Shown here: one piece after another, positions 1 through 7,916 of the stretch
How positions within the stretch are numbered: position 1 is the first letter of the stretch
How the letters are laid out: every line of letters begins with the position of its first letter
Assembly: GCF_007860135.1 (NCBI RefSeq)
Contig: NZ_SJPV01000002.1
Coordinates: forward strand, 646,267 to 710,266
Length of the DNA: 64,000 nt
Reading direction: 5' to 3'
Source of the DNA: Novipirellula artificiosorum
Lineage (GTDB): Bacteria > Planctomycetota > Planctomycetia > Pirellulales > Pirellulaceae
Program-made: the position numbers and the translations under genes
Notes under the pieces: generated by a model
What the model was told of the DNA's origin: nothing
Seen by the model: the letters and a program-made list of their open reading frames with translations, nothing else
Database searches by the model: none

Positions 1-47
1 ATCCTCAAACTCGCAACGAAGCGGAAGCGAAAACTCCAGCGGTTCGC

Positions 48-824
48 CTAGCTGGCTTTGGCCTTGGTTCGGGCTTCACGGAGGCCCCGACTTAGAATAT
101 CGCGAAGCATAGGAGAGTAATCCTCGTACTTCGCTTCGTCCGGCGCTCCGCTGCTGAATTGATAGATCGCATCGCGAGGCTTTACACCTAGAGCGATCAG
201 CGTGCTACAAACCGTGCCGTAATCGTGGTTGCGCACCACCATGCTCGGACGCCCTGGACCGACCGGCGCCCGTGCGAATACCTTGCTAGCAACCGCCAAG
301 AACTTAACAGGCGAATCCAGGGTTTGAAGGGTCAACAACCGCCGTGCCATCCGAACCCGCTGATCCTCGGGATCGTTTAAGTTGCGAGCCCCAATGATAT
401 TGAGCCCATCACGAAGTTCGACCACTTCTTGACGTTCGTCCGCGTGGATCGCATAGCCGTTCGCAGCATCTGCGATCAGGATGTTGCATCCTTCATACCG
501 CGTTTTTGCAAATTCAGCATGTGCCTTGTCGAGTGCTTTGTTCGCCGAGGTGCATCGCAGCAAGTCCATTGCGAGCAATCCGCGAGAACGTTGGCCAAAA
601 AGCGGCATCGTCGTCGCTCGGTTACACAAGCCGACAAAAACCCCGTTCTGGTTGACGCCCAGCCAGGTTCCGCCTGCTTTTTGATCGATACCACACAACA
701 CCCGGGGCTTGCCAGATTGGATGGAGGGCGACAGACTTGAGCGGCTGTAGTATTCTTCGCGATTGGCAGCAACCAAAATAGGACTTTCAGGCACCAAGCG
801 ATACTGAACGGCCAATAAGCACAT
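48..824 (-). CDS. NRDE/TANGO2 family protein
   Basis: A 258-residue protein of the NRDE (TANGO2-like) family. The start is Met-Cys, and the conserved Cys2 next to the initiator is a hallmark of the family and has led to the suggestion of an Ntn-hydrolase-like fold. The name-giving Asn-Arg-Asp-Glu motif appears here as ANREE near residue 20, followed by YYSR. A GGTWLGVN segment follows, as is typical. No signal peptide is visible, so it is probably cytosolic. The bacterial role is not established; the eukaryotic relative is linked to haem and lipid homeostasis. It stands alone, facing away from the next gene. Family assignment is firm, function unknown. Confidence 0.88.
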   Translation of the reverse strand: MCLLAVQYRLVPESPILVAANREEYYSRSSLSPSIQSGKPRVLCGIDQKAGGTWLGVNQNGVFVGLCNRATTMPLFGQRSRGLLAMDLLRCTSANKALDKAHAEFAKTRYEGCNILIADAANGYAIHADERQEVVELRDGLNIIGARNLNDPEDQRVRMARRLLTLQTLDSPVKFLAVASKVFARAPVGPGRPSMVVRNHDYGTVCSTLIALGVKPRDAIYQFSSGAPDEAKYEDYSPMLRDILSRGLREARTKAKAS

Positions 825-961
825 TTCGCAGCTTTCTTTTCAAAGATCGGTTGAGTGAATTTTCTCCGGCTCAGGCGGGTCGGTAGGCCGCTTGACATCA
901 AGTCATTGGCCCGCTTTGACCGCCTCAACATGCAACAATGTATCTACGCGACGCCTCCCTC

Positions 962-982
962 TACACCCCCCGGTAGGGTGTA
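962..982. other. Short perfect hairpin in intergenic gap
   Basis: A 7-bp perfect stem (TACACCC paired with GGGTGTA) around a 7-nt loop lies in the 283-nt gap between the divergent NRDE and FliN-like genes, about 125 nt before the latter. There is no T tract, so it is not a convincing terminator. It may be a regulatory stem or chance. Confidence 0.3.
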
Positions 983-1107
983 AGGTTCAAAAATCGGGCA
1001 ATTACCGAGCTTTCACGCCACTTGAGGCAACTCTGGGCAATCTTTGGCAATTGATTTGGACGATAAAACGTCAAGATCGATTCCCTTAGCACCAAGACAC
1101 TGAAAGC

Positions 1108-1389
1108 ATGAACACACCCGGTATGGATGCACCGCAGAAGAGTCCCTATTCGAAAGCGGTGCTTGCAATTCAAGCAACCGTCAGCGTGACGCTCGCACGT
1201 CAACGGGTACCGCTGAGCCGAATTGTCGACCTTGTCCCCGGGTCCATGCTCACTTTCGATTCCCATTGCGACGAACCGTTGATTTTGGAAGTTGGCGGTC
1301 AAGGGATCGCCAAAGGGGAGACCGTGAAGATTGGCGACAAGTTCGGACTGAGAATTCGAGAGATCCTCGCCCAACCGTCCGAACACTAG
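1108..1389 (+). CDS. Stand-alone FliN/FliM C-terminal (SpoA) domain protein
   Basis: A 93-residue protein consisting almost wholly of a SpoA (FliM/FliN C-terminal) domain: a stretch with VTLARQRVPLSRIVDLVPGS, then LEVGGQGIAKGE and VKIGDKFGLRI, is the usual strand order of FliN. FliN forms the flagellar C-ring, or the sorting platform of type III secretion as SctQ. No other flagellar or secretion gene is nearby, and the N-terminal peptide that normally marks FliN is only about 20 residues. It could be the motor FliN placed away from the flagellar cluster or a SpoA protein used elsewhere. It is followed directly by a hairpin terminator candidate. Confidence 0.8.
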   Translation: MNTPGMDAPQKSPYSKAVLAIQATVSVTLARQRVPLSRIVDLVPGSMLTFDSHCDEPLILEVGGQGIAKGETVKIGDKFGLRIREILAQPSEH

Positions 1390-1391
1390 CC

Positions 1392-1417
1392 AGCGTCGCT
1401 CCAACGGCGGCGACGCT
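1392..1417 (+). terminator. Hairpin after FliN-like gene
   Basis: A perfect 8-bp GC-rich stem (AGCGTCGC with GCGACGCT) with a 10-nt loop begins 3 nt after the stop codon of the FliN-like gene. There is no T run on either side, so termination is inferred only from position and stem strength. Confidence 0.45.
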
Positions 1418-1513
1418 CGTACTTGCCCGTCCCGCCTGTCCGAACCGCTGGGAGCGATACAAGGCCTACGCTACACGCGCCCCGCTCACCGTCTGCCGTC
1501 GGGTTGGCCCCAC

Positions 1514-2032
1514 TCAGTTGTCTTTGTACCAACTCGAGTAAAAGACATAGTTTTTGGCGATTTTCTCAATCATCTCTTTCGCCTGCTCGGGATCGACGTC
1601 TTTGATTCGTTTTGCGGGGGTCCCCGCGTAAAGACTTCCCGGTTCGATTCTGGTTCCTTGCAGCACCACGGACCCCGCACCGATGATCGATCCTTCCCCG
1701 ACATGCACATGATCGAGAACCACCGATCCGATGCCGATCAAGCAGTTCTTTTCGATTTTCGCACCATGCACACAAACGTTGTGACCGATGGAAACGTTGT
1801 CGTCGATTTCGATGACCGATTTCTGATACAGCGTATGCAGCACCGAGCCGTCTTGAATGTTGACGCGATTCCCGATCCGAATCGAGTTCACATCGCCTCG
1901 GACGACGGAGCCAAACCAAACCGAGCACTCGTCGCCCATGACAACGTCACCCACCACGACGGCGGTATCGGCAACAAAGCAATTGTTGCCAAATTGGGGC
2001 GTGATGCCACGGACTGTTTTAATGATACCCAT
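1514..2032 (-). CDS. Gamma-class carbonic anhydrase family protein
   Basis: A left-handed beta-helix protein (about 172 residues from the chosen ATG at 2032; an upstream ATG at 2071 would add 13 unconserved residues). Hexapeptide repeats run through the whole chain. The three metal-ligand histidines of the gamma carbonic anhydrase/YrdA family are all visible: one in GSVLH, one in SIGH and one in VCVHG. Such proteins form trimers with a metal at each interface; some hydrate CO2, while many bacterial members have no proven activity. The end GSLYAGTPAKRIKDV is typical of the family. It is convergent with the FliN-like gene. Confidence 0.88.
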   Translation of the reverse strand: MGIIKTVRGITPQFGNNCFVADTAVVVGDVVMGDECSVWFGSVVRGDVNSIRIGNRVNIQDGSVLHTLYQKSVIEIDDNVSIGHNVCVHGAKIEKNCLIGIGSVVLDHVHVGEGSIIGAGSVVLQGTRIEPGSLYAGTPAKRIKDVDPEQAKEMIEKIAKNYVFYSSWYKDN

Positions 2033-2103
2033 TGCTTTGAATGAAATTCGAGAGTGATTGGTGTTAGACAACAGATTATAGCAACCAAAGCAGCGGGTTG
2101 TCG

Positions 2104-3447
2104 CTACAGCGTCGCTTGGATCGGTTCACGACGGCACAACGGTTTCGTCAGCAGCAGTTGAGAGACGCCGATTTGGCGTTCTTGAAAACCGGCTTCGCAG
2201 TAGCACAAATAGTAGTGCCACATCCGCAGGAATCGCTCGTCGAATCCAAGCTGTTTGACCTGCTCGATGTTATTCCAAAAGTTGCTTCGCCACTGCGCTA
2301 GCGTCGCGGCATAGTGGGGGCCAAAATCCTCTGCATGAAAGAATCGAAAATCGGTTGTTTTGCCCAAGCAGGCAGCGATGGCGCTGATGCTCGGCAAGAA
2401 ACCCCCCGGAAAAATATATCGCTGGATAAAGTCAACCGATTTGCGATACCGACCGTAGCGATGATCGGGAAGCGTGATCGCTTGCAGCAGCATCATGCCG
2501 TCCGGTTTAAGTCGTTGCGAACATTGCTCGAAGTAGCTAGGCAAATACTTCTCACCAACGGCCTCGATCATCTCAATCGAAACCAGCTTGTCGTATTGGC
2601 CGGTCAATTCCCGATAGTCTTGCTTCAGCAGGGTGATCCGGTCGAGCAGCGAAGCCGCGCGGAATCGCTTTTCGGCGTAGGCATGTTGTTGGTCTGAAAT
2701 CGTCGTCGTCGTGATCCGACACCCATATTGTCTTGCGGCGTACTCGGCAAACCCGCCCCACCCAGTACCGATTTCTAAGACGTGATCGTTCGGTTTGAGT
2801 TGCAGTTTCCGACAAACGATATCGTACTTTTCGATCGACGCCTCGAGCAAAGTGGAACGGGGCGTCGGGAAGATCCCACTGCTGTAGGTCATCGTCGGAT
2901 CGAGCATCAAGGCGAAGAATTCGTTGCTCAAATCGTAATGCGCTGCGATGTTCCGTTTGCTGCCCGACCGCGTGTTGCGACGCAATCCGTTGCCAAGGGC
3001 ACGAAACGGACGAAGCACCCGGGAGATGCCCTTTTCGAGATTCGAAACCGTATCGGCATTGCGAGCCATGACCCTCATGACCGTGGTCAAATCGGGCGAA
3101 TCCCAATCGCCGCGCAAATAGGATTCTGCCGCTCCCAACGCACCGCCCAGTACGGCAGAACGATAGAACCGCCGATCGGAAACGGTGATCGTCCCCGCCA
3201 AATGAGTGTCAGCAATGTGCCCAAACTCAAATCCGCCACTGCGATCTTCGATGGTCAATTGGCCTTCCTGGATTCTTGCCATTCGACGAAGCACCGCTCG
3301 TCGAAACAAACAACTGGCATCGATCAACTGTTGTGGTTTGGTTGCGGTCAGCCGATCTCGCTTGGAGGCATGTCGGAGGCATTCCTCGTTTTGGAAACGG
3401 GGGAAGTCGGCGACGTCAGTTTGTCGGGATGAGGATAAAACGGGCAT
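2104..3447 (-). CDS. CFA-synthase-like SAM methyltransferase
   Basis: Cyclopropane-fatty-acyl-phospholipid synthase family enzyme, about 447 residues, which transfers a methyl(ene) group from SAM to double bonds of membrane phospholipid acyl chains. The AHYDLSNEFF segment (about residues 169-178) and the SAM-binding motif VLEIGTGWGG (about 223-232) are clear, followed by TTTTISDQQ and the SIEMIEAVGEKY region. The N-terminal lipid-binding domain is present. The ATG at 3447 is preferred because GGTGG lies just upstream; it lies about 100 bp inside the DUF1365 gene. Last gene of the minus-strand lipid operon. The product could be cyclopropane, methyl-branched or furan-precursor acyl chains. Confidence 0.88.
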   Translation of the reverse strand: MPVLSSSRQTDVADFPRFQNEECLRHASKRDRLTATKPQQLIDASCLFRRAVLRRMARIQEGQLTIEDRSGGFEFGHIADTHLAGTITVSDRRFYRSAVLGGALGAAESYLRGDWDSPDLTTVMRVMARNADTVSNLEKGISRVLRPFRALGNGLRRNTRSGSKRNIAAHYDLSNEFFALMLDPTMTYSSGIFPTPRSTLLEASIEKYDIVCRKLQLKPNDHVLEIGTGWGGFAEYAARQYGCRITTTTISDQQHAYAEKRFRAASLLDRITLLKQDYRELTGQYDKLVSIEMIEAVGEKYLPSYFEQCSQRLKPDGMMLLQAITLPDHRYGRYRKSVDFIQRYIFPGGFLPSISAIAACLGKTTDFRFFHAEDFGPHYAATLAQWRSNFWNNIEQVKQLGFDERFLRMWHYYLCYCEAGFQERQIGVSQLLLTKPLCRREPIQATL

Positions 3448-4166
3448 TTTTTCCACCACAGGATTAAAGCTTGATAGTAAATCGCCGCACCAATGCGGGC
3501 AGTCATCAGAAAATAACGCCATGTCATGCGACGCAATTCGGTTTGGGTCAAATCTCGCCGACGCAGCGTCATCACGGCCTCAAACACGCTTCGCGATTTT
3601 TCATGATTCGTCAAGGCGATGGTCGATGTCTCGCCCGGCGCAGTCAACCGCCATTGGTACTGCATGTCCATCGCCATGAAAGGCGACACGTGAAACTCTT
3701 TGCGATGAGAAAAACGCAGTTCGGCCCCCGAAGAACACCGATTGCCATCCCACAGCACATAGCAATGGCGTTCTTTCCACGGCGTGTTACTCACCTCGGC
3801 CACGATCGATTCGAGTTGAGTACCGGACTCGTCAAAAACGTAGAACAAGTTTAAGGGACTAAAGTAATAGCCAAAGTATCGCAGTTGCGTCAGCATCCGA
3901 ATCGGGCCGCTTGGTCGCGCCCCTGTCTCTGCTTCGACAATCTGACGCACCTCAGATTCAAGGGACTGCAACGAGTCGAAAAGATGATCCCCTCGCCACA
4001 GCGACCGAATCGCGTACTTCGACTGGCGAATCAATCGATCACGGCCCACCAACGACGGCAACTCGCTCAAATCCAAATAGACCATAAACAGCCGATACTC
4101 GAATCGATGGCTTACTGGACTGTGTCGGCAATGGGTGACCTTTCCTTCGTAGATGCAGCTCTGCAT
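3348..4166 (-). CDS. DUF1365 family protein
   Basis: A 272-residue DUF1365 protein. The start (SCIYEGKVTHCRHSPVSHRFEYRLFMVYLDL), the LRYFGYYFSPLNLFYVFD segment and EVSNTPWKERHCYVL are the family signature. DUF1365 genes are repeatedly found between an FAD oxidoreductase and a CFA-synthase-like methyltransferase, as here. The biochemical role is unproven; participation in modifying acyl chains is inferred from context. It overlaps the FAD gene upstream by 55 bp and the methyltransferase downstream by about 100 bp, so expression is almost surely coupled. Confidence 0.88.
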   Translation of the reverse strand: MQSCIYEGKVTHCRHSPVSHRFEYRLFMVYLDLSELPSLVGRDRLIRQSKYAIRSLWRGDHLFDSLQSLESEVRQIVEAETGARPSGPIRMLTQLRYFGYYFSPLNLFYVFDESGTQLESIVAEVSNTPWKERHCYVLWDGNRCSSGAELRFSHRKEFHVSPFMAMDMQYQWRLTAPGETSTIALTNHEKSRSVFEAVMTLRRRDLTQTELRRMTWRYFLMTARIGAAIYYQALILWWKKCPFYPHPDKLTSPTSPVSKTRNASDMPPSEIG

Positions 4167-5443
4167 GACTCAAGTTCCAATCCAAAATATTTTGCGACGG
4201 CCAAGGCACTGTTGACTCCGTCTTCATGAAAACCATAACCCCAATAGGCACCGCAGAAGTGGGTTCGGTGATTGCCGCTGACTTCAGCAAACCGCTGTTG
4301 AGCTCGAATCGAGGAAGCCGCATAAGCGGGATGCGAGTATTCAAACGTCCGTAGGATCTTCTGCTCGGCGATCGGTTCGGTTGGATTCAGCGTCAACAGA
4401 ATTGGCAGCGGCGAGTGGTGTCGTTGCAGCCGGCTGAGATCATAGGTTACCGACGCTCCGCGGGCAGGGCCGATGGGAATGTGGTAGTTCCAGCTTGCCC
4501 AGGCACGTTTTCGATCCGGCATCAAGCGATCGTCGGTATGCAGTACCGCTTGGTTGCTCTGATAAGGAAACTCCCGCAATATTTCCTGCTCGGCGGCAGT
4601 CGGATTCGAAATCAGCTTGAGCGTTTGATCGGCGTGGGTTGCAAAAACAACTTGATCAAACGATTCGGCCTGACCTTGCTGTGTGGTCACCACAACACGG
4701 TCTGGCTGGCGTTCCACCGCCGTGACAGGACAACTTAACTTTAGTCGGTCACGAAGCGGGTCAAGCAAGGCATCGACATAGACCCTCGCCCCGCCAGCAA
4801 TCGTTCGCCACTGCGGTCGATCACGGATCTGCATCAGCCCATGGTTCGCGAAGAATCCGACCATAAAATCAGCGGGAAAGCTCCGAATCGAGTCCGGTGG
4901 ACAAGACCAGATCGCCGCGGCCATCGGGAGCAAGTATCGGTCGACAAAATCGTTCCCCACACCGCACTGTTCCAGGAACGCACCCACGCTTCGGCCGTCT
5001 TTCAATTCACCGCTTGCCGCCGCTGCATTCCCCCGCTGGTTAAAACGGCGAATGTCCCATAGCAACCTTAAGAACGACGGACGAAACAAATTGGTTCGTT
5101 GTGCAAAGAGCCCGTTCAGCGAACTGCCTTGATACTCAGTTTGAGTGTTTGAACAACGTACGCTGAAGCTCATGTCGCTCGCCTGAGACGATACACCGAG
5201 GATTCGAAGCAACTGGCAGAAATTCGGATAGGTCCGTTCATTAAAGACCATGAACCCCGTATCTACCGAAAAAGGACGGCCTTGAACGGAGACATCCACG
5301 GTATTGGAGTGCCCTCCAGCGTAGCCATTTGCTTCAAAGACCGTCACGTCGTGCCGACTCGACAAGATTCTCGCCGTCAAGCTGCCACTAATCCCAGTTC
5401 CAATGATTGCGATATGCATCGGCTGATCCCTGGCGTGTGTCAC
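4112..5443 (-). CDS. FAD-dependent oxidoreductase of amine-oxidase/desaturase type
   Basis: About 443 residues with an N-terminal Rossmann dinucleotide-binding motif (IAIIGTGISGSLTA, then FEAN). NTVDVSVQGRPFSVDTGFMVFN is typical of the 'cyclopropane-associated' FAD/NAD(P) oxidoreductases that neighbour DUF1365 and CFA-synthase genes. The C-terminal GAYWGYGFHEDGVNSAL is the second FAD-contact segment. It probably oxidises or desaturates lipid acyl chains (inference). The start could be GTG at 5443, which overlaps the upstream stop in a GTGA arrangement, or ATG at 5419. It is the second gene of the operon. Confidence 0.85.
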   Translation of the reverse strand: MTHARDQPMHIAIIGTGISGSLTARILSSRHDVTVFEANGYAGGHSNTVDVSVQGRPFSVDTGFMVFNERTYPNFCQLLRILGVSSQASDMSFSVRCSNTQTEYQGSSLNGLFAQRTNLFRPSFLRLLWDIRRFNQRGNAAAASGELKDGRSVGAFLEQCGVGNDFVDRYLLPMAAAIWSCPPDSIRSFPADFMVGFFANHGLMQIRDRPQWRTIAGGARVYVDALLDPLRDRLKLSCPVTAVERQPDRVVVTTQQGQAESFDQVVFATHADQTLKLISNPTAAEQEILREFPYQSNQAVLHTDDRLMPDRKRAWASWNYHIPIGPARGASVTYDLSRLQRHHSPLPILLTLNPTEPIAEQKILRTFEYSHPAYAASSIRAQQRFAEVSGNHRTHFCGAYWGYGFHEDGVNSALAVAKYFGLELESCRAASTKERSPIADTVQ

Positions 5444-6225
5444 GCCAGCTCCGATGCAACGTGTTTAGGTGGCCGAGGGAAAAATGCACTCGTGATCTTC
5501 ACGTATTGTTCGTAGCCTTCAACTCGGCTTCGCAGCGAACTCTCCAGCAAACGAACTCCGGACACACGGATCAAAAGCACCGACATGATTATCGGGCTAA
5601 GAATCGTCCACCACCACGAGTCAGGTTCGACAGCCACAAAATAAAAACCCCACCAAACGAGAAAATCGCCAAAGTAGTTCGGGTGACGCGTGTATCGCCA
5701 CAAGCCAAGATTCATCACTTTCCCTCGATTGAGAGCATCTGCCTTGAACCGAGCAAGTTGCAGATCGCCTACCGCTTCAAAGAAAATTCCCACACCCCAG
5801 AGAGCGAAGCCGAGAATCACAAGGGGACTCCAAGCAACGTTTTTTCCGATCGCGACTTGAATCGGAAGCGAAATGAACCACATCAAAAGTGCCTGGAGCC
5901 CAAACACCGTCACCAGACTAACCCAGCCAAACTGGTTGCCATGCTTTTCCCGCATCGCGGCGTACCGATGGTCCTCCGGTTTGCCCCAATTCCTCCAGGC
6001 CAAGTAGCTTGCCAACCGAAAGCCCCAAACGGTCACCATCGCGGCTAAACAGGTCACCCGCATCGAAGCAGGGCCTGTCTGCGACAGCGAGAGCCAGGCG
6101 ATGACCACAAACCCGAGTCCCCAGAACACATCGACGACATTCACGTTGCGTCGCAGTAAGCTGAACACCCACAAAGCGATCGCAATAACGGCTACCGCCC
6201 CAAAGTTCGTTAAAAAGTAGTTCAT
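5440..6225 (-). CDS. DUF1295 (steroid 5-alpha-reductase-like) membrane protein
   Basis: A 261-residue polytopic membrane protein of the DUF1295 family, related to 3-oxo-5-alpha-steroid 4-dehydrogenase and isoprenylcysteine methyltransferase folds. About six hydrophobic segments are visible. The motif NLGLWRYTRHPNYFGDFLVWWG near residue 175-195 is the conserved cofactor-binding region. It heads the minus-strand operon and its stop overlaps the FAD gene by 4 nt. A role as reductase or methyltransferase acting on lipid substrates is inferred from family and context. Confidence 0.87.
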   Translation of the reverse strand: MNYFLTNFGAVAVIAIALWVFSLLRRNVNVVDVFWGLGFVVIAWLSLSQTGPASMRVTCLAAMVTVWGFRLASYLAWRNWGKPEDHRYAAMREKHGNQFGWVSLVTVFGLQALLMWFISLPIQVAIGKNVAWSPLVILGFALWGVGIFFEAVGDLQLARFKADALNRGKVMNLGLWRYTRHPNYFGDFLVWWGFYFVAVEPDSWWWTILSPIIMSVLLIRVSGVRLLESSLRSRVEGYEQYVKITSAFFPRPPKHVASELA

Positions 6226-6471
6226 CGCAATGGCTAGCGGTTCGGATTCACTCAGAAGGGGTTTTCAACTTCATATGATCTTACAGCCCAGGAAAGTGGT
6301 GGTCTTCCTTCAAACAAAGAATTTCAGGTTTCTGAGTGAGAAGCTGGCCTCCCCCGCATGGTCGCCTGACGAATCGATGGGGGTTTGGAGACCGATAGAA
6401 AGGATCAACAATTCGAAAGTGGTCGTAGGGCTGTAGTCCAACCACGCAGTTGCAACCAAAGAGTAGACGAA
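6226..6471. promoter_or_regulatory. Divergent intergenic control region of the lipid locus
   Basis: These 246 nt separate the start codons of the DUF1295 gene (minus) and the second CFA-synthase-like gene (plus), so both transcripts must start here. No consensus -35/-10 pair stands out by eye. In other bacteria similar gene sets are controlled by a RpoE/ChrR-type ECF sigma; no such gene lies next to this locus. Confidence 0.35.
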
Positions 6472-7542
6472 ATGAGTCTCATTGATCTGGCGGAATCAGG
6501 CATCCTTCCCGACGTACTCGTTCGTGCGGGCATTCGACATTTACTGGGAAAACGGCTGAATTCGAATGCCCCACCGCTCTCACCAAACTTGTCCGATTTC
6601 TGCGAGATGCTTCGTGAAAGCCCACTCGCCGTTGCAACGGATCAAGCAAATGAACAGCATTACGAGGTGCCCGCTGATTTCTACCTGAAGGTTCTTGGGC
6701 CTCGTTTGAAGTACAGTTCCTGCTTTTTTGAAAGCGATTCGACGACGCTTGCGGAAGCGGAAGAAGCGATGTTGAGCCTGACCTGCGAACGAGCGGAGCT
6801 TGAGGATGGCATGCGCATCTTAGAACTCGGGTGTGGTTGGGGATCCTTGACACTTTGGATGGCGGAAAAGTACCCTCAGGCGCAGATCACCGCAGTTTCC
6901 AATTCAGCAAGCCAGCGCCGATTCATCGAGCAGCGTGCTGCCGAAGCGGGTTGGAATCACGTGCGAGTGATCACCGCAGACATGCGAGATTTTCGGTTGC
7001 AGGAGGCCTTTGATCGTGTCGTCTCGGTCGAGATGTTTGAGCACATGCGAAACTATGAGTTGCTCTTTCAACGCGTCGCAAATTGGCTCAGCCCAAAGGG
7101 CAAAGCACTCGTTCATGTCTTCTGCCACTGCGAAACGCCCTATTTGTTCGAGACCGAGGGGGCCTCGAATTGGATGGGGCGACACTTCTTTACCGGAGGT
7201 ATGATGCCGTCGGAGAACCTCTTCGAACAATTCGACGACGCCCTCACCATTGAGCAGCAGTGGCGAGTCAGCGGAATGCACTACTACCGAACCTGCGAAG
7301 CGTGGCTCTCCAATCTGGATCAAAACCGCGCTGAACTGTTGAGACGGTTGGGCGAGGAGATGACGCCTGTCGCAGCCAAACGTAACCTGCAGCGGTGGCG
7401 AATGTTCTTCATGGCCTGCGCCGAGCTGTTTCGCTATCACGGAGGCAACGAGTGGTTCGTAGCCCACTATCGATTCACCCCAACGGCTGCAGCTCTCCTC
7501 GATCAACGGATCCCTGAATTGCATCATTCGAAGCCATCATGA
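6472..7542 (+). CDS. Second CFA-synthase-like SAM methyltransferase
   Basis: A 356-residue SAM-dependent methyltransferase of the CFA-synthase superfamily, clearly different from the paralogue at 2104-3447. EQHYEVPADF (about 61-70) and ILELGCGWGS (about 116-125) are the lipid and SAM signatures; VSVEMFEHMRNYE follows. The ATG at 6472 is preferred over an in-frame one 87 nt upstream, since homology begins at MSLIDLAESG. The N-terminal lipid-binding domain of classic Cfa is short or missing, as in the plant-like coclaurine-methyltransferase-related subgroup. Its stop overlaps the DUF1475 gene by 4 nt. Confidence 0.86.
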   Translation: MSLIDLAESGILPDVLVRAGIRHLLGKRLNSNAPPLSPNLSDFCEMLRESPLAVATDQANEQHYEVPADFYLKVLGPRLKYSSCFFESDSTTLAEAEEAMLSLTCERAELEDGMRILELGCGWGSLTLWMAEKYPQAQITAVSNSASQRRFIEQRAAEAGWNHVRVITADMRDFRLQEAFDRVVSVEMFEHMRNYELLFQRVANWLSPKGKALVHVFCHCETPYLFETEGASNWMGRHFFTGGMMPSENLFEQFDDALTIEQQWRVSGMHYYRTCEAWLSNLDQNRAELLRRLGEEMTPVAAKRNLQRWRMFFMACAELFRYHGGNEWFVAHYRFTPTAAALLDQRIPELHHSKPS

Positions 7543-7916
7543 CCCGGGCATTCCTCCTCTCACTTTTTGGCGCGATTTTGGTCGTAATGATCGCGGTCAC
7601 TTTCTATGCTTCGCTTGACCGCAGCGTTTTCAAGGCCGGCTCGGAACTCTTGTCTGACCGCTGGTTCGTCGCGACCTTGTTTGACGCCTACTGCGGTTTC
7701 CTTACATTCTACGTTTGGGTGGCGTACAAGGAACGAACCCTGCTCGGAAAGGGCCTCTGGTTCATTCTGATCTTGATGTTGGGCAACATCGCGATGTCGA
7801 TCTACTTGCTGATTCAACTAGCGAAACTCGACCGCAATGCCGGAATCACCTCGATTTTGCTGCGAAACGATGAGACGACTCGGCCTATTGGAGCCGATCG
7901 AGCCGCACATCCGTGA
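7539..7916 (+). CDS. DUF1475 membrane protein
   Basis: A 125-residue protein with three predicted membrane segments (about residues 5-24, 43-62 and 70-93) matching DUF1475, a small family that accompanies CFA-synthase-like genes. Residues FDAYCGFLTFYVWVAYKE and LILMLGNIAMSIYLL are typical. It is translationally coupled to the methyltransferase (ATGA overlap). The last 32 bp overlap the 3' end of the convergent kinase gene. Function unknown; lipid-related by association. Confidence 0.8.
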   Translation: MTRAFLLSLFGAILVVMIAVTFYASLDRSVFKAGSELLSDRWFVATLFDAYCGFLTFYVWVAYKERTLLGKGLWFILILMLGNIAMSIYLLIQLAKLDRNAGITSILLRNDETTRPIGADRAAHP

